Shown: piece after piece, positions 46,324-56,208 of the stretch
How the letters are laid out: each line of letters opens with the position of its first letter
Position numbering within the stretch: position 1 is the stretch's first letter
NCBI RefSeq assembly: GCF_012927125.1
Contig: NZ_JABBFZ010000001.1
Span: 496,001 to 560,000 of the forward strand
Direction: 5' to 3'
Source: Paraburkholderia antibiotica
GTDB taxonomy: Bacteria; Pseudomonadota; Gammaproteobacteria; Burkholderiales; Burkholderiaceae
DNA length: 64,000 bases
Made by a program: the position numbers and the translations under genes
Notes under the pieces: model-generated
The model's input: only the letters and a program-made list of their open reading frames with translations
What the model was told of the DNA's origin: nothing
The model's database searches: none

Positions 46324-47997
46324 TTACATATTCGGATAGTTCGGACCGCCGCCGCCTTCCGGCGTCACCCACACGATATTCTGCGTCGGGTCCTTGATAT
46401 CGCAGGTCTTGCAGTGCACGCAGTTCTGCGCGTTGATGACCAGACGCTCGTTGCCGTTGTCGTTCTTCATGAACTCATATACGCCGGCGGGGCAATAGCG
46501 CGACTCCGGTCCCGCGTAGGTCTGCCAGTTCACGTTCACCGGCACTGTCGGATCTTTCAGCGTCAGGTGCGCCGGCTGGTTCTCTTCGTGGTTGGTGTTC
46601 GAGATGAACACCGACGAAAGGCGGTCGAAAGTCAGCTTGCCGTCCGGCTTCGGATAGGTGATCGGCTTGCACTGCGACGCCGGCTTCAGCATCTCGTGAT
46701 CCCAATGCTGATGATGCAGCGTCCACGGCACGTTGCCGCCCAGCAGCTTCTGCTCGATGCCGACCATCAGCGTGCCGAGGTACAGGCCCTTGCTCATCCA
46801 CTGCTTGAAGTTACGCGCGCGATACAGCTCGGTGTACAGCCACGAGGTCTTGAAGGTTTCCGGGTAGGCGCTCAGCTCGTCCGCCTGGCGGCCGGCCTGC
46901 ACCGCGTCGAACGCGGCGTCGGCGGCCAGCATGCCGGTCTTGATCGCCGCGTGCGAACCCTTGATGCGCGACGCGTTCAGGAAGCCCGCATCGTCGCCGA
47001 CCAGTGCGCCGCCCGGGAACACCAGCTTCGGCAGCGACATCAGGCCGCCCGCGGTGATCGCCCGCGCGCCGTACGACACGCGCTTGCCGCCTTCGAGAAT
47101 CGCGCGGATCGCCGGATGCGTCTTGTAGCGCTGGAATTCCTCGAACGGCGACAGATACGGATTCGAATAGCCAAGGCCGACCACGAAGCCGACCACGACC
47201 TGGTTGTTGTCCATGTGATAGAGGAACGAGCCGCCGTAGGTATCGTTCTCGAGCGGCCAGCCGGCCGTATGCATCACCAGACCCGGCTTGTGTTTGGCCG
47301 GATCGATTTCCCACAGTTCCTTGATACCGATGCCGTAGACCTGCGGATCGACGCCGTCGCGCAGCTTGAACTTGTCGTGCAGCTGACGGCCGAGGTGGCC
47401 GCGCGCGCCTTCGCAGAACAGCGTGTATTTCGCGTGCAGCTCCATGCCGAGCTGGAAGTTCTCGGTCGGCTCGCCGTCCTTGCCGATGCCGAGATTGCCG
47501 GTCGCGACGCCTTTGACCGAGCCGTCGTCGTTGTACAACACTTCGGCCGCCGGGAAGCCCGGGAAGATTTCCACGCCGAGCGCCTCGGCCTGCTGACCGA
47601 GCCAGCGCGTCACGTTCGCGAGGCTGATCACGTAGTTGCCGTGGTTCTTGAAGTTGTCCGGCAGCGCCCAGGTCGGCACGTTCTTCGCGCCCGTTTCGGT
47701 CAGGAACAGGAACTTGTCTTCGGTCACGTCGACGGTCAGCGGCGCGCCTTTTTCCTTCCAGTCGGGGATCAGTTCGGTGAGTGCGCGCGGGTCCATCACC
47801 GCCCCCGACAGAATATGCGCCCCAATCTCAGAGCCTTTTTCCAGCACGCATACGCCTAGCTCGATGCCCTTTTCGGCAGCGCGCTGCTTCAGGCGAATCG
47901 CCGCCGACAGGCCGGCTGGGCCGCCGCCGACGATCACGACGTCGTATTCCATCGACTCGCGTGGACCGTACTGCTCAATGAGACTTGCGGGGGTCAT
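46324..47997 (-). CDS. electron transfer flavoprotein-ubiquinone oxidoreductase
   Basis: A 557-residue inner-membrane-associated flavo-iron-sulfur enzyme passing electrons from ETF to ubiquinone during fatty- and amino-acid oxidation. FAD motif VVIVGGGPAGLSAAIRL near residue 20, GDDAGFLN, and C-terminal [4Fe-4S] Cys residues in YCPAGVYEF and NCVHCKTCDIKDP. GAGGAG lies just before the ATG. It is a monocistronic unit ending at the bidirectional terminator; the ETF subunit genes are not in the window. Confidence 0.95.
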   Translation of the reverse strand: MTPASLIEQYGPRESMEYDVVIVGGGPAGLSAAIRLKQRAAEKGIELGVCVLEKGSEIGAHILSGAVMDPRALTELIPDWKEKGAPLTVDVTEDKFLFLTETGAKNVPTWALPDNFKNHGNYVISLANVTRWLGQQAEALGVEIFPGFPAAEVLYNDDGSVKGVATGNLGIGKDGEPTENFQLGMELHAKYTLFCEGARGHLGRQLHDKFKLRDGVDPQVYGIGIKELWEIDPAKHKPGLVMHTAGWPLENDTYGGSFLYHMDNNQVVVGFVVGLGYSNPYLSPFEEFQRYKTHPAIRAILEGGKRVSYGARAITAGGLMSLPKLVFPGGALVGDDAGFLNASRIKGSHAAIKTGMLAADAAFDAVQAGRQADELSAYPETFKTSWLYTELYRARNFKQWMSKGLYLGTLMVGIEQKLLGGNVPWTLHHQHWDHEMLKPASQCKPITYPKPDGKLTFDRLSSVFISNTNHEENQPAHLTLKDPTVPVNVNWQTYAGPESRYCPAGVYEFMKNDNGNERLVINAQNCVHCKTCDIKDPTQNIVWVTPEGGGGPNYPNM

Positions 47998-48186
47998 TGA
48001 TGCTCCTCTTACCGTTAGAATGCTTTTTTCGGGTTCGTATTGTGGGCGATCGATTCCCGCACCGCAACCCGGTGGTTGCAGATTAGCACGATCGTTCTAT
48101 TCTGCGATACGGTATCGACCCGCAGCGACGGTTCTACCGCACCTCCGTCAACCGCAGTTGTCACTACAACCGAACAAGGAACGACA

Positions 48187-48963
48187 ATGGGCCGTTCGAT
48201 CAATCTGGAAGGCAAGGTGGCGCTGATTACCGGCGCCTCGAGCGGGTTGGGCAAGCGCTTCGCGCAGGTGCTGTCGCAGGCGGGCGCGAAGGTCGTGCTG
48301 GCGAGCCGACGCACCGAGCGGCTCAAGGAATTGCGCGCCGAGATCGAGGCCTCGGGCGGCGCGGCGCACGTCGTGTCGCTCGACGTGACCGACTACCAGA
48401 GCATCAAGTCGGCGGTTGCGCATGCGGAAACCGAGGCCGGCACGATCGACATCCTCGTCAACAATTCGGGCGTATCGACCACGCAGAAGCTCTCCGAGGT
48501 TACGCCCGCGGACTTCGAATACGTGTTCGACACGAACACGCGCGGCGCGTTTTTCGTCGCGCAGGAAGTCGCCAAGCGCATGATCATGCGCGGCAACAAT
48601 GCGCAGAAGCCGTCGTACCGGATCATCAACATCGCGTCGATGGCGGGCTTGCGGGTGTTGCCGCAGATCGGCCTGTATTCGATGAGCAAGGCCGCGGTCG
48701 TGCACATGACGAAGGCGATGGCGCTCGAGTGGGGCAAGCACGGCATCAACGTGAACGCGATCTGCCCGGGCTATATCGACACCGAAATCAATCACCACCA
48801 CTGGTCGACCGAGCAGGGGCAGAAGCTCGTGTCGATGCTGCCGCGTCATCGCGTCGGCAAACCGGAAGACCTCGACGGGCTCCTGCTGCTGCTCGCGGCG
48901 GACGAATCGCAATTCATCAACGGCTCGGTGATTGCCGCCGACGACGGCTTCGGGCTCGCGTAA
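48187..48963 (+). CDS. SDR-family NAD(P)-dependent oxidoreductase
   Basis: A 258-residue classical short-chain dehydrogenase: TGASSGLGKRFA cofactor motif, NNSG, catalytic Ser/Tyr/Lys with YSMSKAAVV, and the C-terminal NGSVIAADDGFGLA. AAGGAA precedes the ATG. It is followed about 106 bp later by a thioesterase gene on the same strand, and is divergent from ETF-QO, which suggests a link to acyl-CoA breakdown. Substrate unknown. Confidence 0.88.
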   Translation: MGRSINLEGKVALITGASSGLGKRFAQVLSQAGAKVVLASRRTERLKELRAEIEASGGAAHVVSLDVTDYQSIKSAVAHAETEAGTIDILVNNSGVSTTQKLSEVTPADFEYVFDTNTRGAFFVAQEVAKRMIMRGNNAQKPSYRIINIASMAGLRVLPQIGLYSMSKAAVVHMTKAMALEWGKHGINVNAICPGYIDTEINHHHWSTEQGQKLVSMLPRHRVGKPEDLDGLLLLLAADESQFINGSVIAADDGFGLA

Positions 48964-49069
48964 GCACGCCCGCCGCCCGAGGCCATTTTTTTCAACGTTT
49001 CGACGCTTCAGGGTTTCAGCGCTTTAAAAGCTTCAAAGCCACGTAGCAGAGGAAGAACGGAAGTACAGA

Positions 49070-49501
49070 ATGAGCGATTTTCACGCAGTTTTCGAAATGA
49101 CGATGCCGATCCGCTGGGGCGATATGGATGCGTTCGGCCACGTGAACAACACGGTTTATTTCCGCTACATGGAACAGGTGCGGATTTCGTGGTTCGAGCA
49201 TATGGGCTTTATCGGCAGCACCGGGGACGGGCAGGGGCCGGTGATCGTCAATGCGTCGATGGAGTTTCTGAAGCAGTTGCACTATCCGGGCGACGTGATC
49301 GGGCGGATGTCGGTGGCGACGCCGGGGCGCAGCAGCTTCGATACCGCGTTCGAGCTCCTGCGCGCGGACGAGCCGGAGACGCTCTATGCACGCGGCGCCG
49401 CGCGTTGCGTGTGGATCGACTACGCGGCGGGCAAGTCGGTGCCGGTGCCGGACGTGCTGCGCGCGGCCATCGAGCGGGCGGCTCTCGTCAAGGCGGCCTG
49501 A
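49070..49501 (+). CDS. acyl-CoA thioesterase (hot-dog fold)
   Basis: A 143-residue 4HBT/YbgC-type thioesterase with the active-site segment RWGDMDAFGHVNNTVYFRYMEQVRI (catalytic Asp in GDMDAFGH). CGGAAG stands about 8 nt before the ATG. It lies downstream of the SDR gene and probably shares its transcript. The acyl-CoA preference cannot be read from sequence. Confidence 0.87.
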   Translation: MSDFHAVFEMTMPIRWGDMDAFGHVNNTVYFRYMEQVRISWFEHMGFIGSTGDGQGPVIVNASMEFLKQLHYPGDVIGRMSVATPGRSSFDTAFELLRADEPETLYARGAARCVWIDYAAGKSVPVPDVLRAAIERAALVKAA

Positions 49502-49609
49502 GCGCTGCTTCGCGCGGCGCGGAACTACGTCGCCAAACTACGCGTTCCTGCGGAACCACGTGGCCCGGGCAGACCGGCCGGGCCTTCAATCCGCTTTCTT
49601 CAGCTTTCT

Positions 49610-50155
49610 TCAATTGCCGAGCAGCCGCTGCAACAGCTCGGTCGCATTCCCCGTATCGTATTTGCGCATGAGCCGCGCGCGGTAGACATCGACCGTGCGC
49701 GGGCTGATGTCGAGCACGCGGCCGATCTGTTTGCTGGTCTTGCCGGTCACCAGCTGCGCGGCGATTTCGCGCTCGCGCGGCGTCAGCTCGACCGCGACGC
49801 GCCGCGTCGCGCTCAGATCCTCGAAGGTCCAGACGCCCGCCGCGTGCGGGTCCGATCGTTGCTGCGCGCGTCCTGTCACGTGACACCAGAACAGCTCGCC
49901 ATTGGCGCGCTTCATGATGCGGTCGTCCGCATAGCTGCCGTGCGCGGTCATGATCGGCGGAATGCGCGCGCCGATGCGCTCGAACTCGTCTGCGGACGGA
50001 TACAGCACCTGGAACGACTGGCCGAGCAGCGCATCGCGTGGGTAGCCGAAAATCGCCGCGAGCTGGTCGTTGCAGTCTTCGATGATCCGTTCGCGCGACA
50101 GCACGAGTCCGATCGGGGCGAGGTGGAACGCGGTGCGGTAATCCAGGGCGGGCAT
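49610..50155 (-). CDS. PAS-LuxR transcriptional regulator
   Basis: A 181-residue protein: N-terminal PAS domain (about residues 5-115; TAFHLAPIGLVLSRERIIEDCN, GYPRDALLGQS) and a C-terminal LuxR/GerE helix-turn-helix (LTPREREIAAQLVTGKTSKQIGRVLDISPRTVDVYRARLMRK). There is no receiver domain, so the PAS domain is the likely sensor. The ATG at 50155 fits the PAS start; a longer frame has no ribosome binding site either. It is divergent from scoAB and may control it. Confidence 0.85.
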   Translation of the reverse strand: MPALDYRTAFHLAPIGLVLSRERIIEDCNDQLAAIFGYPRDALLGQSFQVLYPSADEFERIGARIPPIMTAHGSYADDRIMKRANGELFWCHVTGRAQQRSDPHAAGVWTFEDLSATRRVAVELTPREREIAAQLVTGKTSKQIGRVLDISPRTVDVYRARLMRKYDTGNATELLQRLLGN

Positions 50156-50424
50156 GGGCGGGAGGCAAGTACTTATGTATTTTTGCGTATTGTGCCGTAT
50201 GGCGCGCCCAGCGTACTCTTTCGGCCTGATGACAACGCGGCGCAAGGTGCTGCGATGGGTGTCGGCAGAACCTGTCGGGACTCAACGCGCGCGCTGCCGC
50301 AGATGACTAGAATGACGTAGCGGCATCGCCTCGCGGCGGGAAGTTCGCCACGCGCCATGCCAGCCGCAATGATCCGGCGGCCGGCGTACCGGTTTCGGGT
50401 TTCCATAGAGGAAGGGACATACTG

Positions 50425-51129
50425 ATGAACAAGGTCTATCCAGGCGCCGCCGAGGCGCTGAAAGACATCGTCAAGGACGGCCAGACGTTTGCCGTCGGCG
50501 GCTTCGGGCTGTGCGGCATTCCCGAGGCGCTGATCGCGGCGCTGCGCGATACCAAGGTGCAGAACATCACCTGCATCAGCAATAACGCGGGCGTCGACGG
50601 CTTCGGCCTCGGCCTGCTGCTCGAAACGCGTCAGATCAAGAAGATGATCTCGTCGTACGTCGGCGAGAACAAGGAGTTCGAACGCCAGTACCTGGCCGGC
50701 GAACTCGAGCTCGAATTCACGCCGCAAGGCACGCTCGCCGAGAAGCTGCGCGCGGGCGGTTCGGGCATCCCGGCGTTCTTCACGAACACCGGCTACGGCA
50801 CGCTGATCGCCGAGGGCAAGGAAACCCGCCAGTTCGGCGAGAACCACTACGTGCTCGAGCATTCGCTGACCGCCGACGTCGCGCTCGTCAAGGCATGGAA
50901 GGCCGACAAGGCCGGCAACCTGATCTATCGCCGCACCGCGCGCAACTTCAACCCGATGTGCGCGATGGCTGGCCGCATTACCGTCGCGGAAGTCGAAGAG
51001 ATCGTCGAAGTGGGCGAGCTCGATCCGGACGCGATCCATACGCCTGGCATTTTCGTGCAGCGCATCGTGCTGAATGCGAATCCGGAAAAACGCATCGAAC
51101 AACGCATCGTCCGCGCGAAAGGAGACTGA
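50425..51129 (+). CDS. scoA: succinyl-CoA:3-ketoacid CoA-transferase subunit A
   Basis: A 234-residue alpha subunit of the ketone-body CoA-transferase. [37 protein letters not shown] is the standard start and the CoA-binding Gly-rich loop. GAGGAAGGGA precedes the ATG. The scoB start codon follows 2 nt after its stop. The pair activates acetoacetate with succinyl-CoA for use of ketone bodies or PHB breakdown products. Confidence 0.94.
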   Translation: MNKVYPGAAEALKDIVKDGQTFAVGGFGLCGIPEALIAALRDTKVQNITCISNNAGVDGFGLGLLLETRQIKKMISSYVGENKEFERQYLAGELELEFTPQGTLAEKLRAGGSGIPAFFTNTGYGTLIAEGKETRQFGENHYVLEHSLTADVALVKAWKADKAGNLIYRRTARNFNPMCAMAGRITVAEVEEIVEVGELDPDAIHTPGIFVQRIVLNANPEKRIEQRIVRAKGD

Positions 51130-51131
51130 TC

Positions 51132-51773
51132 ATGGCATGGACTCGTGACGAAATGGCCGCGCGCGCGGCGAAGGAACTGCAGGACGGCTTTTACGTGAAC
51201 CTCGGCATCGGCTTGCCGACGCTGGTGGCCAACCACGTGCCGGCGGGCGTCGAAGTGTGGCTGCAGTCGGAGAACGGCCTGCTCGGCATCGGCCCGTCGC
51301 CGACCGAAGACGAAGTCGACGCCGACCTGATCAACGCCGGCAAGCAGACCGTGACGACGCTGCCGGGTTCGTCGATTTTCTCGTCGGCGGACTCGTTCGC
51401 GATGATTCGCGGCGGCCACATCAATCTGGCGATTCTCGGCGCGATGCAGATCAGCAAGAAGGGCGATCTGGCCAACTGGATGATCCCGGGCAAGATGATC
51501 AAGGGCATGGGCGGCGCGATGGATCTGGTCGCGGGCGTCAAGCGCGTGGTCGTGCTGATGGAGCACGTTGCGAAGGGCGACCAGCACAAGATCCTCGAGG
51601 AATGCACGCTGCCGCTGACGGGCGTGGGTGTGGTCGATCAGATCATCACGGATCTCGGCGTGATCGACGTGACCGATGCGGGCCTGAAGGTGACGGAACT
51701 GGCGCCGGGCGTCAGCGTCGACGAAATCAAGGCGAAGACCGGCGCGCCGCTCGACGTGAGCGCGGTGAGCTGA
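51132..51773 (+). CDS. scoB: succinyl-CoA:3-ketoacid CoA-transferase subunit B
   Basis: A 213-residue beta subunit with the catalytic Glu in the SENG motif ([12 protein letters not shown]) and the conserved [21 protein letters not shown], overlapping the end of scoA, is its ribosome binding site. A strong terminator lies about 80 bp downstream, so scoAB forms a two-gene unit. Confidence 0.95.
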   Translation: MAWTRDEMAARAAKELQDGFYVNLGIGLPTLVANHVPAGVEVWLQSENGLLGIGPSPTEDEVDADLINAGKQTVTTLPGSSIFSSADSFAMIRGGHINLAILGAMQISKKGDLANWMIPGKMIKGMGGAMDLVAGVKRVVVLMEHVAKGDQHKILEECTLPLTGVGVVDQIITDLGVIDVTDAGLKVTELAPGVSVDEIKAKTGAPLDVSAVS

Positions 51774-52082
51774 AGTGTAGTGATGGAGCCGCTGCCCTGT
51801 GCTGTGTGACGGGGTTGCGGTTCGATGTTCGATGTTCGATGTGATTACGGACGGGCGAGACGTGAGTCTCGCCCGTTCTTTTTTATGCGTCGGTTTAGCG
51901 CGTGTTTGCACGACGGTTGGCGCGGGGCTTCCTATGCCTTCTGGCCGATCCTTGTCGCGCGGCGAAGCGGTTTACAATCGTTCGCAGATCGCGTGTGGGG
52001 CGATGGTTGTGTTTGTCTGTCTGCCTCACCGCGTATTAACAGGCAACAAGCCCAATCCGCAGCGCTTTTGCAAGGACCCCAG
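51774..52082 (+). other. 309-bp gap after scoB
   Basis: It holds a threefold TTCGATG direct repeat (51821-51841), the scoAB terminator and, further right, a weak promoter for the hydrolase gene (TTGTCG at 51952-51957, TACAAT at 51973-51978, only 15 bp apart). No gene is recognised. Confidence 0.5.
51851..51884 (+). terminator. terminator of scoAB
   Basis: ACGGGCGAGAC-GTGA-GTCTCGCCCGT is a perfect 11-bp stem with a tetraloop, followed by TCTTTTTT. Confidence 0.93.
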
Positions 52083-52994
52083 ATGACCGTAACGACTTCC
52101 GCTTCCGTCGCCGGACGGCCCGAGCCGCGTCAACGCTACGTGCAGTGCGCGAGCGGCGCCGGCCTGCACCGCGTCGCCTACACCGAATGGGGCGACCCGG
52201 AGAATCCGCGTGTGCTGCTGTGCGTGCATGGCCTGACGCGTTCGGGTCGCGACTTCGACCGCCTCGCCGCCGAGTTCGCCGATACCTACCGCGTGGTGTG
52301 TCCGGATGTGGTCGGCCGGGGCTTGTCATCGTGGCTCGCGAACCCCAACTTCTACGTCGTGCCGCAATACGTCGCCGACATGGTCACGCTGATCGCGCGC
52401 CTCGACGTCGAGACGGTCGACTGGTTCGGCACCTCGATGGGCGGCCTGATCGGCATGGCGCTCGCCGGTTTGCCGCAAACGCCGATCCGCAAGCTGCTGC
52501 TCAACGACGTCGGACCTCATCTGGAGCCGGTCGCGGTGAAGCGCATCGGCGATTACCTCGGCAAGCCCGCGCGCTTCGACACGCTGCAGCAGGGCGTCGA
52601 CTACGCCGCGCAACTGGCGCAAAGTTTCGGCCCATTGACGCCGGACGAATGGCGCGAAATCAATACGCCGCTGTTGCGCGAAGAGGCGGGCAGTTGGGTG
52701 CTGCGCTACGATCCGCGCATCGCGCAGCCGTTTGGCGCGGTGACCGAAGAAGCCGCGAAGCTTGGCGAGGCGGCGCTGTGGCATTCGCTCGCATCGTTCC
52801 AGGGGCCGGTGCTGGTGGTGCGCGGCGAGCAGTCGGATCTGCTGTCGCGCGACACGGTCGCGAAGATGGTGGCGACGGGGCCGCGGGTGTCGAGCGCGGA
52901 AATCGCCGGCGTCGGCCATGCGCCGGCGTTTCTGGCGGCCGATCAGATCGCGCTCGCGAGACAGTTCTTTGTCGGCCCGGCCGCGAACGGGTGA
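52083..52994 (+). CDS. alpha/beta hydrolase
   Basis: A 303-residue alpha/beta-hydrolase. CVHGLTRSGRDFD, nucleophile elbow GTSMGGL, acid loop VVRGEQSDLLS and the catalytic-His segment GVGHAPAFLA are all present. AAGGA stands upstream of the ATG. A hairpin separates it from ridA, 83 bp further on. Substrate unknown. Confidence 0.85.
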   Translation: MTVTTSASVAGRPEPRQRYVQCASGAGLHRVAYTEWGDPENPRVLLCVHGLTRSGRDFDRLAAEFADTYRVVCPDVVGRGLSSWLANPNFYVVPQYVADMVTLIARLDVETVDWFGTSMGGLIGMALAGLPQTPIRKLLLNDVGPHLEPVAVKRIGDYLGKPARFDTLQQGVDYAAQLAQSFGPLTPDEWREINTPLLREEAGSWVLRYDPRIAQPFGAVTEEAAKLGEAALWHSLASFQGPVLVVRGEQSDLLSRDTVAKMVATGPRVSSAEIAGVGHAPAFLAADQIALARQFFVGPAANG

Positions 52995-53004
52995 TAATGT
53001 TAAG

Positions 53005-53042
53005 TTCCGTATGACATTGCCGGGCGGCAGCGTCATGCGGAA
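53005..53042 (+). terminator. hairpin between hydrolase and ridA
   Basis: TTCCGTATGAC pairs with GTCATGCGGAA (one wobble), with an inner GCC/GGC pairing. It lies 10 bp after the hydrolase stop; the downstream sequence is only moderately T-rich, so it may be a weak terminator or a processing site. Confidence 0.5.
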
Positions 53043-53077
53043 TGTCTTTCGATTAACCAACCAGCTCAGGATTTTTC

Positions 53078-53431
53078 ATGGCAGTCATTCGTCATCACGT
53101 CGGCAAGCGTCTTTCGGAAATCGCCGTGCACAACGGCACCGTCTACCTCGCGGGGCAGATCGCCGAGGACGACGCGCAGGACATCACCGGCCAGACGCGT
53201 GAAGTGCTCGGCCACATCGACCGTCTGCTGGGCGAAGTGAACAGCGACAAGTCGCTTCTGCTGTCGGTGCAGATCTACATCTCGGACATGGTGCATTTCG
53301 CTGGCATGAACGCGGTGTGGGACGAGTGGGTGGCGCAAGGCAATACGCCGCCGCGAGCGACCGTCGAAGCGAAGCTCGCGAATCCGAAGTGCCTCGTCGA
53401 AATCGTCGTGGTCGCCGCACAGCGCGACTGA
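53078..53431 (+). CDS. RidA-family protein
   Basis: A 117-residue YjgF/YER057c/UK114 protein, about 10 residues shorter at the N-terminus than E. coli RidA. Family RidA hydrolyses reactive enamine/imine intermediates using an Arg; here that Arg is in TPPRATVEAKLA, and the trailing KCLVEIVVVAA fits. It sits between the hydrolase and relA on the same strand. Members of sister subgroups may have other activities. Confidence 0.88.
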   Translation: MAVIRHHVGKRLSEIAVHNGTVYLAGQIAEDDAQDITGQTREVLGHIDRLLGEVNSDKSLLLSVQIYISDMVHFAGMNAVWDEWVAQGNTPPRATVEAKLANPKCLVEIVVVAAQRD

Positions 53432-53512
53432 GCATCCCGCAGTTGTGCAGCATCGCGCCGCACCGTTTGTTGAAATCCCGTTGATTCGTCTGGCCCGGCG
53501 GGCCGTCGCACC

Positions 53513-55756
53513 ATGAATACCGAAACCGTTACGAACGCGCCTCATCCCCATCCTTCCTTCGACGAAGCGATGGCGTTCGTGCGCGAGCATGCGGGCGAGG
53601 TGCGGCTGTCGTCGGGTGAGCTGCTCGCGGATCACGCGGCGGGCACCGCGTCGATCATGCGCAAGCTCAACGTCGATCCGCCGGCGGTGCTGGCCGCGGC
53701 GCTGTTCGCGCTGACGCCGCATCTGCGCGATCCGGAGCGCGTGATCGCCGACAACTTCGGCGAAGAGGTCGCGCAACTGGTCGGCGACGTACGCAAGCTG
53801 CTGCGTCTCGGCACGGTCAGTCTGCGTGCCGCGCAGAACGCGATGCCCGAAGCCGGGCGCGATGCGCAGGCCGCGCGCCGCGCGCAGGTCGAGGCGCTGC
53901 GCAAGATGCTGCTCGCGTTCGCGCAGGACATTCGCGTGGTGCTGATCCGGCTCGCGTCGCGGCTGCAGTCGATGCGCTATTACGCGGCGGCGAAGATCAC
54001 GCCGTCGCCAGACGTTGCGCGCGAAACGCTCGATATCTACGCGCCGCTCGCGAACCGTCTGGGCATCTGGCAACTGAAGTGGGAGCTCGAGGACCTCGCG
54101 TTCCGCTTCGAGGAACCGGTCACCTACAAGCGCATTGCGAAGCTGCTCGACGAGAAACGCGTCGAGCGCGAGAGCTATGTCGCGCAGGCGATCGAACGTC
54201 TGCAGCAGGAACTGGCCGCCGCGCATATCCGCGCGGAAGTGAGCGGCCGGCCGAAGCATATCTATAGCATCTGGCGCAAGATGCGCGGCAAGGAGCTCGA
54301 CTTCGCCGAGCTCTACGACGTGCGCGCATTCCGCGTGATCGTGCCGGACATCAAGGACTGCTACACCGTGCTCGGCATCGTGCACAACCTGTGGCAGCCG
54401 GTGCCGAAAGAGTTCGACGACTACATCTCGCGGCCGAAGCCGAACGGCTATAAGTCGCTGCATACGGTCGTGATCGGCGACGACGACCGCGCGTTCGAAG
54501 TGCAGATCCGCACGCAGGAAATGCATCGCTTCGCCGAATACGGCGTGGCCGCGCACTGGCGCTACAAGGAAGCGGGCGCGCGCGGCTATGGCGGCACGTT
54601 CACCGCGAGCGAGAAGTACGACGAGAAGATCGCGTGGTTGCGCCAGTTGCTGGCGTGGAAGGACGAAGTGTCCGAGGGCGAGCACGGCGAAGCGCGCGCG
54701 GCGCAGCCGTGGGAGCAACTGCGCCAGGCCACGCTCGACGACGATCACATCTACGTGCTGACGCCGCAGGCACGCGTGATTCCGTTGCCGCACGGCGCGA
54801 CGCCGATCGACTTCGCATATCACCTGCATAGCGAGCTGGGGCATCGCTGCCGCGGCGCGCGCGTCGATGGCGCGATGGTGCCGCTCAACACACCGCTGCA
54901 GAACGGCCAGACGGTCGAGATCGTCGCGGTGAAGGAGGGCGGTCCGTCGCGCGACTGGCTCAATCCGCAACTGGGTTATCTGCAGAGTTCGCGCGCGCGG
55001 CAGAAGGTGCGTGCGTGGTTCAACGCGGTCGAGTTGCAGGAGCACATCGCCAACGGCCGGGCGATGGTCGAAAAGACCTTGCAGCGCGAAGGCAAGACCT
55101 CGGTCAATCTCGATCAGTTGGCCACGCGGCTCGGCTTCAAGACGACCGACGATCTCTTTTCCTCGGTCGGCAAGGAAGAATTCAGCTTGCGGCTCGTCGA
55201 GCAGGCGTTGCACGATGCGCCGCCGCCCGAGCCCGAGGTCGACACGCCGGAGCGGTTCGAGAAGCGCAGCAGCGGCGCGAGCGTCGCGCGCGGCGCGTCG
55301 ACGGGCGTGCTGGTGGTGGGCGTCGATGCGTTGCTCACGCAACTGGCGCGTTGCTGCCGGCCCGCGCCACCCGACGACATCTGCGGTTTCGTGACGCGTG
55401 GCAAGGGCATGTCGGTGCATCGCAGCGATTGCGCGACGTTCCAGCGGATGGCCGAGCGCGCGCCGGAACGCGTGCTGCAGACCGCGTGGTCGGCGGACGT
55501 GATGAGTGGGCGTGGCCAGTCGGTCTATCCGGTCGACCTCAGTATCGAGGCGACCGACCGCCAGGGCTTGTTGCGCGATATCTCCGAAGTGTTCGCGCGA
55601 GAAAAGATGAACGTGATCGGCGTGAAGACGCAGTCGCGCCGTAACGCCGCGTTCATGCAATTTACCGTCGAGGTGTCGAGTTCCGCGCAGATTCAGCGTG
55701 CGTGCACGCTGCTCGGCGAGATCACGGGGGTGGTGCGGGCGATGCGCAAGAACTGA
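53513..55756 (+). CDS. relA: GTP pyrophosphokinase RelA
   Basis: A 747-residue long RSH protein. The hydrolase region (residues ~20-160) lacks the HD motif: where SpoT has LLHDV..., this protein has ALFALTPHL. The synthetase domain (~240-350) carries the RelA-type E300-F-D-D303 motif in place of RXKD, and PKPNGYKSLHT. TGS (YVLTPQARVIPLPHGATPIDFAYHLH), zinc-finger/CC (ARCCRPAPPDDICGFV) and ACT domains follow. It is therefore a synthesis-only, ribosome-associated (p)ppGpp enzyme that responds to amino-acid starvation. Confidence 0.95.
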   Translation: MNTETVTNAPHPHPSFDEAMAFVREHAGEVRLSSGELLADHAAGTASIMRKLNVDPPAVLAAALFALTPHLRDPERVIADNFGEEVAQLVGDVRKLLRLGTVSLRAAQNAMPEAGRDAQAARRAQVEALRKMLLAFAQDIRVVLIRLASRLQSMRYYAAAKITPSPDVARETLDIYAPLANRLGIWQLKWELEDLAFRFEEPVTYKRIAKLLDEKRVERESYVAQAIERLQQELAAAHIRAEVSGRPKHIYSIWRKMRGKELDFAELYDVRAFRVIVPDIKDCYTVLGIVHNLWQPVPKEFDDYISRPKPNGYKSLHTVVIGDDDRAFEVQIRTQEMHRFAEYGVAAHWRYKEAGARGYGGTFTASEKYDEKIAWLRQLLAWKDEVSEGEHGEARAAQPWEQLRQATLDDDHIYVLTPQARVIPLPHGATPIDFAYHLHSELGHRCRGARVDGAMVPLNTPLQNGQTVEIVAVKEGGPSRDWLNPQLGYLQSSRARQKVRAWFNAVELQEHIANGRAMVEKTLQREGKTSVNLDQLATRLGFKTTDDLFSSVGKEEFSLRLVEQALHDAPPPEPEVDTPERFEKRSSGASVARGASTGVLVVGVDALLTQLARCCRPAPPDDICGFVTRGKGMSVHRSDCATFQRMAERAPERVLQTAWSADVMSGRGQSVYPVDLSIEATDRQGLLRDISEVFAREKMNVIGVKTQSRRNAAFMQFTVEVSSSAQIQRACTLLGEITGVVRAMRKN

Positions 55757-55836
55757 TGTGCTGGGGGTCTCAGCGGTCTGGAGCCGCTGGTGCGCGAGTA
55801 CTATCGCGCGGATTTAAAGTCTCTGCATAAAAGTAC

Positions 55837-55865
55837 TTGCCAAGCTTCGCTAGACCCCATATACT
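55837..55865 (+). promoter_or_regulatory. promoter of tRNA-Val
   Basis: TTGCCA (55837-55842), a 17-bp spacer and TATACT (55860-55865). Transcription would start about 5 nt before the tRNA. Confidence 0.75.
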
Positions 55866-55876
55866 CTCGTTTCTTC

Positions 55877-55953
55877 AGGCTCGTAGCTCAGCTGGTTAGA
55901 GCACCACCTTGACATGGTGGGGGTCGTTGGTTCGAGTCCAATCGAGCCTACCA
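55877..55953 (+). tRNA. tRNA-Val (anticodon GAC)
   Basis: A 77-nt tRNA. AGGCTCG pairs with CGAGCCT in the acceptor stem; the anticodon stem CCACC/GGTGG encloses loop TTGACAT with anticodon GAC; the T arm is GTTGG-TTCGAGT-CCAAT. CCA is encoded. No duplicated 3' end is seen nearby, so it does not mark an integrated element. Confidence 0.97.
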
Positions 55954-56115
55954 ACGAAAGAGAAATTCCGGTGTTGCCGGGGTTTCGCAAACTGCAGTAA
56001 GCCCTACGGGCACAAAAAGGCGAATACGGTATGGCACCGCGAACGTTGACCGAAACTACTTCGGAGCGACGCTAGTCGAGGACCAATTTCGCCAATGTAG
56101 TTTGCAAAAAATGTG

Positions 56116-56151
56116 AATGCGGCCCCTCGAAAGCGGGGCCGCATTTTTTTT
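56116..56151 (+). terminator. terminator between tRNA-Val and thrS
   Basis: AATGCGGCCCC-N8-GGGGCCGCATT is a perfect 11-bp stem followed by a long T-run. It ends the tRNA transcript; if the thrS promoter lies further upstream, it could also act as a thrS attenuator. Confidence 0.9.
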
Positions 56152-56208
56152 GGCTTTTTTGACCTGGTTGTATGTGTGCCGCCGCCGGTCGGCACCTCGG
56201 AGAACGCA

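Noticed and set aside
55877..55953. tRNA-Val as an integration site of a mobile island
   Set aside because: No integrase gene and no duplicated tRNA 3' end are found in the window.
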